From: an uncultured Acidimicrobiales bacterium
Lineage (GTDB): Bacteria > Actinomycetota > Acidimicrobiia > Acidimicrobiales > UBA10347
DNA: 6,341 nucleotides
Reading direction: 5' to 3'
NCBI GenBank assembly: GCA_937942965.1
Contig: CALDGN010000077.1
Coordinates: forward strand, 1-6,341
Shown: one piece after another, positions 5,507-6,341 of the stretch
How positions within the stretch are numbered: the first letter of the stretch is position 1
How the letters are laid out: each line of letters opens with the position of its first letter
The notes under the pieces: generated by a model
The model's database searches: none
What the model was told of the DNA's origin: nothing
The model's input: only the letters and a program-made list of their open reading frames with translations
Made by a program: the position numbers and the translations under genes

Positions 5507-6043
5507 ATGAAGGCCGAACACCAGCGACCTGAACCGGGCGCTCCGTCGAAACTCTCTGAGTTGTATGACGAAGCGCTCCCTCAGGTCTATGCGTATCTGC
5601 GGGGACGATGCGGCTCGACCGCACTCGCCGAAGAGCTGACATCCGCAACGTTCGTGCAGGCCGCGCTCTCGTGGTCTGGCAAGAGCGACGGCGAAGCAGA
5701 ACTGACCGTGGGTTGGCTCATCACCGTCGCCCGCAACAAGCTCATTGACCACTGGCGCCATCAAGCGGTCGTCGACCGTTCGTTGGTGCTCATCGAGGGC
5801 GGACGCATCGAGTCCGTCGACCCCTGGCACGACGTGCTGGACCGTGCTCGAGCCGCCCAAGTCCTGCAACAGATCCCGCCCCACTACCGGGGTGTGCTCA
5901 CCCTGCGTTACCTCGATGACCTGAGTGTCCCTGAGTGCGCCGACATCCTCAATCGAAGCGTGCACGCCACCGAAAGCCTGCTCGCCCGAGCCCGCAACGC
6001 ATTCCGATCCGCCTACGAAGAGACCGGAGGCCGACATGACTGA
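5507..6043 (+). CDS. ECF (extracytoplasmic-function) RNA polymerase sigma factor
   Basis: A 178-aa group IV sigma-70 factor with only regions 2 and 4. Region 2 spans about residues 16-86: LSELYDEALPQVYAYLRGRC (2.1), ALAEELTSATFVQAAL (2.2, core RNA polymerase contact) and VGWLITVARNKLIDHWR (68-84; 2.3-2.4, -10 recognition). A linker (87-111) follows. Region 4 spans about 114-170: LQQIPPHYRGVLTLRYLDDLSVPECADIL, then RSVHATESLLARARNAFRSAY, the helix-turn-helix that reads the -35 element. There is no C-terminal SnoaL-like extension and no transmembrane part. It should redirect RNA polymerase to a small regulon. Its last bases overlap the next gene by 8 nt and contain that gene's GGAGG, so the downstream protein is the natural candidate for its regulator or effector. 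Target promoters and inducing signal are unknown. ATG 5507 has only a weak purine-rich upstream stretch, but the length fits the family. Confidence 0.93.
   Translation: MKAEHQRPEPGAPSKLSELYDEALPQVYAYLRGRCGSTALAEELTSATFVQAALSWSGKSDGEAELTVGWLITVARNKLIDHWRHQAVVDRSLVLIEGGRIESVDPWHDVLDRARAAQVLQQIPPHYRGVLTLRYLDDLSVPECADILNRSVHATESLLARARNAFRSAYEETGGRHD
6026..6030 (+). promoter_or_regulatory. strong ribosome binding site for the downstream DUF3291-type gene
   Basis: GGAGG lies 5 nt before ATG 6036, inside the last codons of the sigma factor gene. It fixes the start of the next reading frame and supports equimolar, coupled production of the two proteins. Confidence 0.75.
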
Positions 6044-6341
6044 TCCCCTCACTGAGCTCACCGCTGACGAGACGACTGACGGCCCTTCGGCCGAGTTCGC
6101 CGCCAACCTCCGCACCCGCATCGAGGCCATCGAGGCCCGCTCGGAACGGACTCGCCAAAGCGGCTGGCACCTCGCCCAGCTGAACCTCGGCCTGTTCAAA
6201 GCGCCGCTCGATGCGCCCGAGATGCAGCCGTTCGTCGACGCCCTCGACCGCATCAACGCCCTGGCCGAGTCATCGCCGGGCTTCGTCTGGCGACTGACCG
6301 ATGACGAAGGCGCATCGTCGAGCTTCGTCGAAGTTCCCGGA
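6036..6341 (+). CDS. helix-DUF3291 domain protein, putative partner of the ECF sigma factor, 3' partial
   Basis: The frame stays open for 102 codons and runs off the right edge. It has two parts. Residues 1-42 are acidic then basic, with a predicted amphipathic helix AEFAANLRTRIEAIEARSER (19-38). In my recollection a similar short segment (D-P-x-x-L ... FAxxLRxRxE) begins many actinobacterial proteins encoded right after ECF sigma factors. Residues 43-102 begin a DUF3291-like domain: GWHLAQLNLGLFKAPLDAPE, then FVDALDRINALAESSPGFVWRL. The W-H-L-A-Q-L-N, P-L-D and SPGFVWRL marks are typical, and the family belongs to the dimeric alpha/beta-barrel group. The 8-nt overlap (ATGACTGA) with the sigma gene and the GGAGG site fix the start. 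A role as soluble modulator or sensor for the sigma factor is inference. Alternatively it is a metabolic enzyme in that regulon. No zinc-finger anti-sigma motif (HxxxCxxC) or membrane segment is visible in the part present. Confidence 0.8.
   Translation, partial: MTDPLTELTADETTDGPSAEFAANLRTRIEAIEARSERTRQSGWHLAQLNLGLFKAPLDAPEMQPFVDALDRINALAESSPGFVWRLTDDEGASSSFVEVPG

Noticed and set aside
5447..6256. Long minus-strand open frame (269 codons) opposite the sigma factor and DUF3291 genes
   Set aside because: It lies wholly antisense to two well-recognised proteins. Its translation is rich in Ser, Arg, Val and Gly without domain marks, as expected for a shadow frame in high-GC coding DNA.

Overview
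The window is high-GC, densely coded DNA with short intergenic gaps, ATGA-type overlaps and two F420-type luciferase-like (LLM) oxidoreductase genes. This points to an actinobacterium. The mix of LLM enzymes, a kinase-fold phosphotransferase, a P450 and an enoyl-CoA-reductase-like SDR would suit an Acidimicrobiia/Ilumatobacter-like or mycobacterium-like genome, but the genus is inference. No RNA gene, mobile element, CRISPR array or integration signature was seen.

Layout, left to right. (1) The C-terminal part of an LLM oxidoreductase enters from the left edge (2-820, +). (2) After a 60-nt gap with a possible hairpin comes an ecdysteroid-kinase-like/APH-fold phosphotransferase (881-1969, +). 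(3) A cytochrome P450 follows 9 nt later (1979-3223, +), with its ribosome binding site overlapping the kinase stop codon. (4) A small ABM-like (dimeric alpha/beta-barrel) protein is encoded tail-to-tail on the minus strand (3220-3624). Its stop and the P450 stop share one CTAG palindrome. (5) A 72-nt divergent spacer separates it from a second LLM oxidoreductase of a different subfamily (3697-4635, +). (6) That gene overlaps by 4 nt an SDR resembling trans-2-enoyl-CoA reductase (4632-5450, +). (7) After 56 nt comes an ECF sigma factor (5507-6043, +). (8) Overlapping it by 8 nt is the start of a gene that runs off the right edge (6036-6341, +). That gene encodes a short charged helix followed by a DUF3291-like domain.

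Genes 1-6 look like an oxidative/reductive catabolic or modification cassette for a lipophilic or acyl-CoA-linked compound: P450 hydroxylation, phosphorylation of a hydroxyl by the kinase, F420-dependent redox steps and SDR reduction. The substrate cannot be read from the sequence. The sigma/DUF3291 pair is probably a separate regulatory unit; whether it controls the cassette is unknown.

Nothing here is unmistakably a new system. The two points most worth a second look are the P450/EcKL-kinase pair (hydroxylate, then phosphorylate) and the ECF sigma factor translationally coupled to a putative helix-DUF3291 partner.
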